From an uncultured Alphaproteobacteria bacterium (GTDB taxonomy: Bacteria > Pseudomonadota > Alphaproteobacteria > Micavibrionales > Micavibrionaceae): a stretch of 5,543 nucleotides of DNA. Numbering within the stretch: the stretch's first letter is position 1; each line of letters starts with the position of its first letter. The position numbers and the translations under genes were made by a program. The stretch lies in the NCBI GenBank assembly GCA_937124505.1, contig CAKZKV010000021.1, positions 1 through 5,543 on the forward strand, written 5' to 3'. The notes under the pieces are model-generated. The model had not been told where the DNA came from and ran no database searches. It worked only from the letters and a program-made list of their open reading frames with translations. This document shows, piece after piece, positions 5,092-5,543 of the stretch.

Positions 5092-5543
5092 ATGTCAGAC
5101 ACAGCACAGGAAAAAGATCCATCCATAGAAGAAATTCTGGCCTCGATTCGCCAGATTATTTCTGATGATGATGATGAGGGGGAAACAGACGGAGAGGCTG
5201 TTGCTGAGCCTGTGCCGGAACCCGAACCAGAGCCAGAACCGGAAGAACCGCCCGTTGCGCCGGAAGCCCCGGAAGAAGATGACGTTCTGGAATTGACGGA
5301 AAAGGCCGAAGAAGAGCCGGAAGTCTTTGATGATGAGATTGAGGTGGATTTAACAGAGCCGGATGAAGTGGAAGAGGTGGTCGCTGCACCGCCGCCACCA
5401 CCAGAACCTCCGGCTCCGCCCCCACCTCCTGCACCTGATTCCAGAATTCTGACGGAAACAGCCTCAGCTGCAACTCTGGCCGGGTTTACAAAACTGGCAC
5501 GGGATATTCAGATCAACCGCAGTTTTGAAGGTATTACGCTGGA
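5092..5543 (+). CDS. popZ: PopZ (DUF2497) cell-pole organizing protein, N-terminal part
   Basis: The first 150 residues are present and the gene runs off the right edge. Residues 10-25 (PSIEEILASIRQIISD) are the conserved N-terminal helix that in Caulobacter PopZ recruits client proteins. Residues 26-115 form an acidic, Pro-rich, disordered linker with EPEP runs (40-52) and poly-Pro blocks (100-113), as expected for the part that keeps PopZ condensates fluid. From ILTETASAATLAGFTKLA (119-136) the conserved C-terminal region begins; the oligomerisation helices lie outside. PopZ assembles at the pole and anchors ParB/chromosome origins and polarity factors. No Shine-Dalgarno precedes the ATG, but the family's N-terminus fits this start. 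Confidence 0.92.
   Translation, partial: MSDTAQEKDPSIEEILASIRQIISDDDDEGETDGEAVAEPVPEPEPEPEPEEPPVAPEAPEEDDVLELTEKAEEEPEVFDDEIEVDLTEPDEVEEVVAAPPPPPEPPAPPPPPAPDSRILTETASAATLAGFTKLARDIQINRSFEGITL

Noticed and set aside
4749..5126. Minus-strand 125-codon frame opposite the methyltransferase-like gene
   Set aside because: It overlaps a recognised gene and the popZ start, has no ribosome site and no family features.
5156..5473. Minus-strand frame opposite popZ, rich in Pro/Leu/His
   Set aside because: It mirrors the acidic, proline-rich linker of popZ on the other strand; its composition is an artefact of that repeat.

Overview
The window looks like a chromosome/mobile-element junction in an alphaproteobacterium of moderate GC content. 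The host assignment rests on two genes at the right end. One is a PopZ (DUF2497) polar organizing protein, a family typical of Alphaproteobacteria. The other is a divergent protein-L-isoaspartate methyltransferase-like protein of the kind found near popZ in that class. Genus cannot be told from the sequence.

Right part (about 4084-5543) is host chromosome. It holds a tRNA-Cys(GCA) gene on the minus strand, then two plus-strand genes: the methyltransferase-like gene and the 5' part of popZ, which runs off the window.

Left part (up to about 4086) is an integrated element, either a prophage end or a small phage-satellite-like island. A P4-type tyrosine integrase starts 166 bp from the 3' end of tRNA-Cys and is transcribed away from it, the usual layout when such an integrase has used the tRNA 3' end as its attachment site. 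Four more genes follow in the same direction: an unrecognised 200-aa helical protein (2 bp after int), an AlpA/excisionase-like small HTH protein, a DUF1376 replication-initiation-type protein whose start codon overlaps the HTH gene's stop (TAATG), and a helicase-loader-like protein overlapping the DUF1376 gene by 77 bp. Together they form a recombination-regulation-replication module with no primase or helicase of its own in view, so it probably relies on host DnaB. The second attachment site was not found and probably lies left of the window.

The left edge carries the C-terminal 75 codons of an unrecognised plus-strand gene. Between it and the minus-strand operon lies a 231-bp non-coding stretch with three degenerate direct repeats at 34-36 bp spacing. 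The int leader (3918-4083) is rich in signals: three TGCCCCC repeats next to the int start, a 16-bp dyad overlapping a candidate promoter, and a larger hairpin. I see no unmistakably new system. The least explained items are the 200-aa protein in the int operon, the repeats at 265-360 and the int leader.
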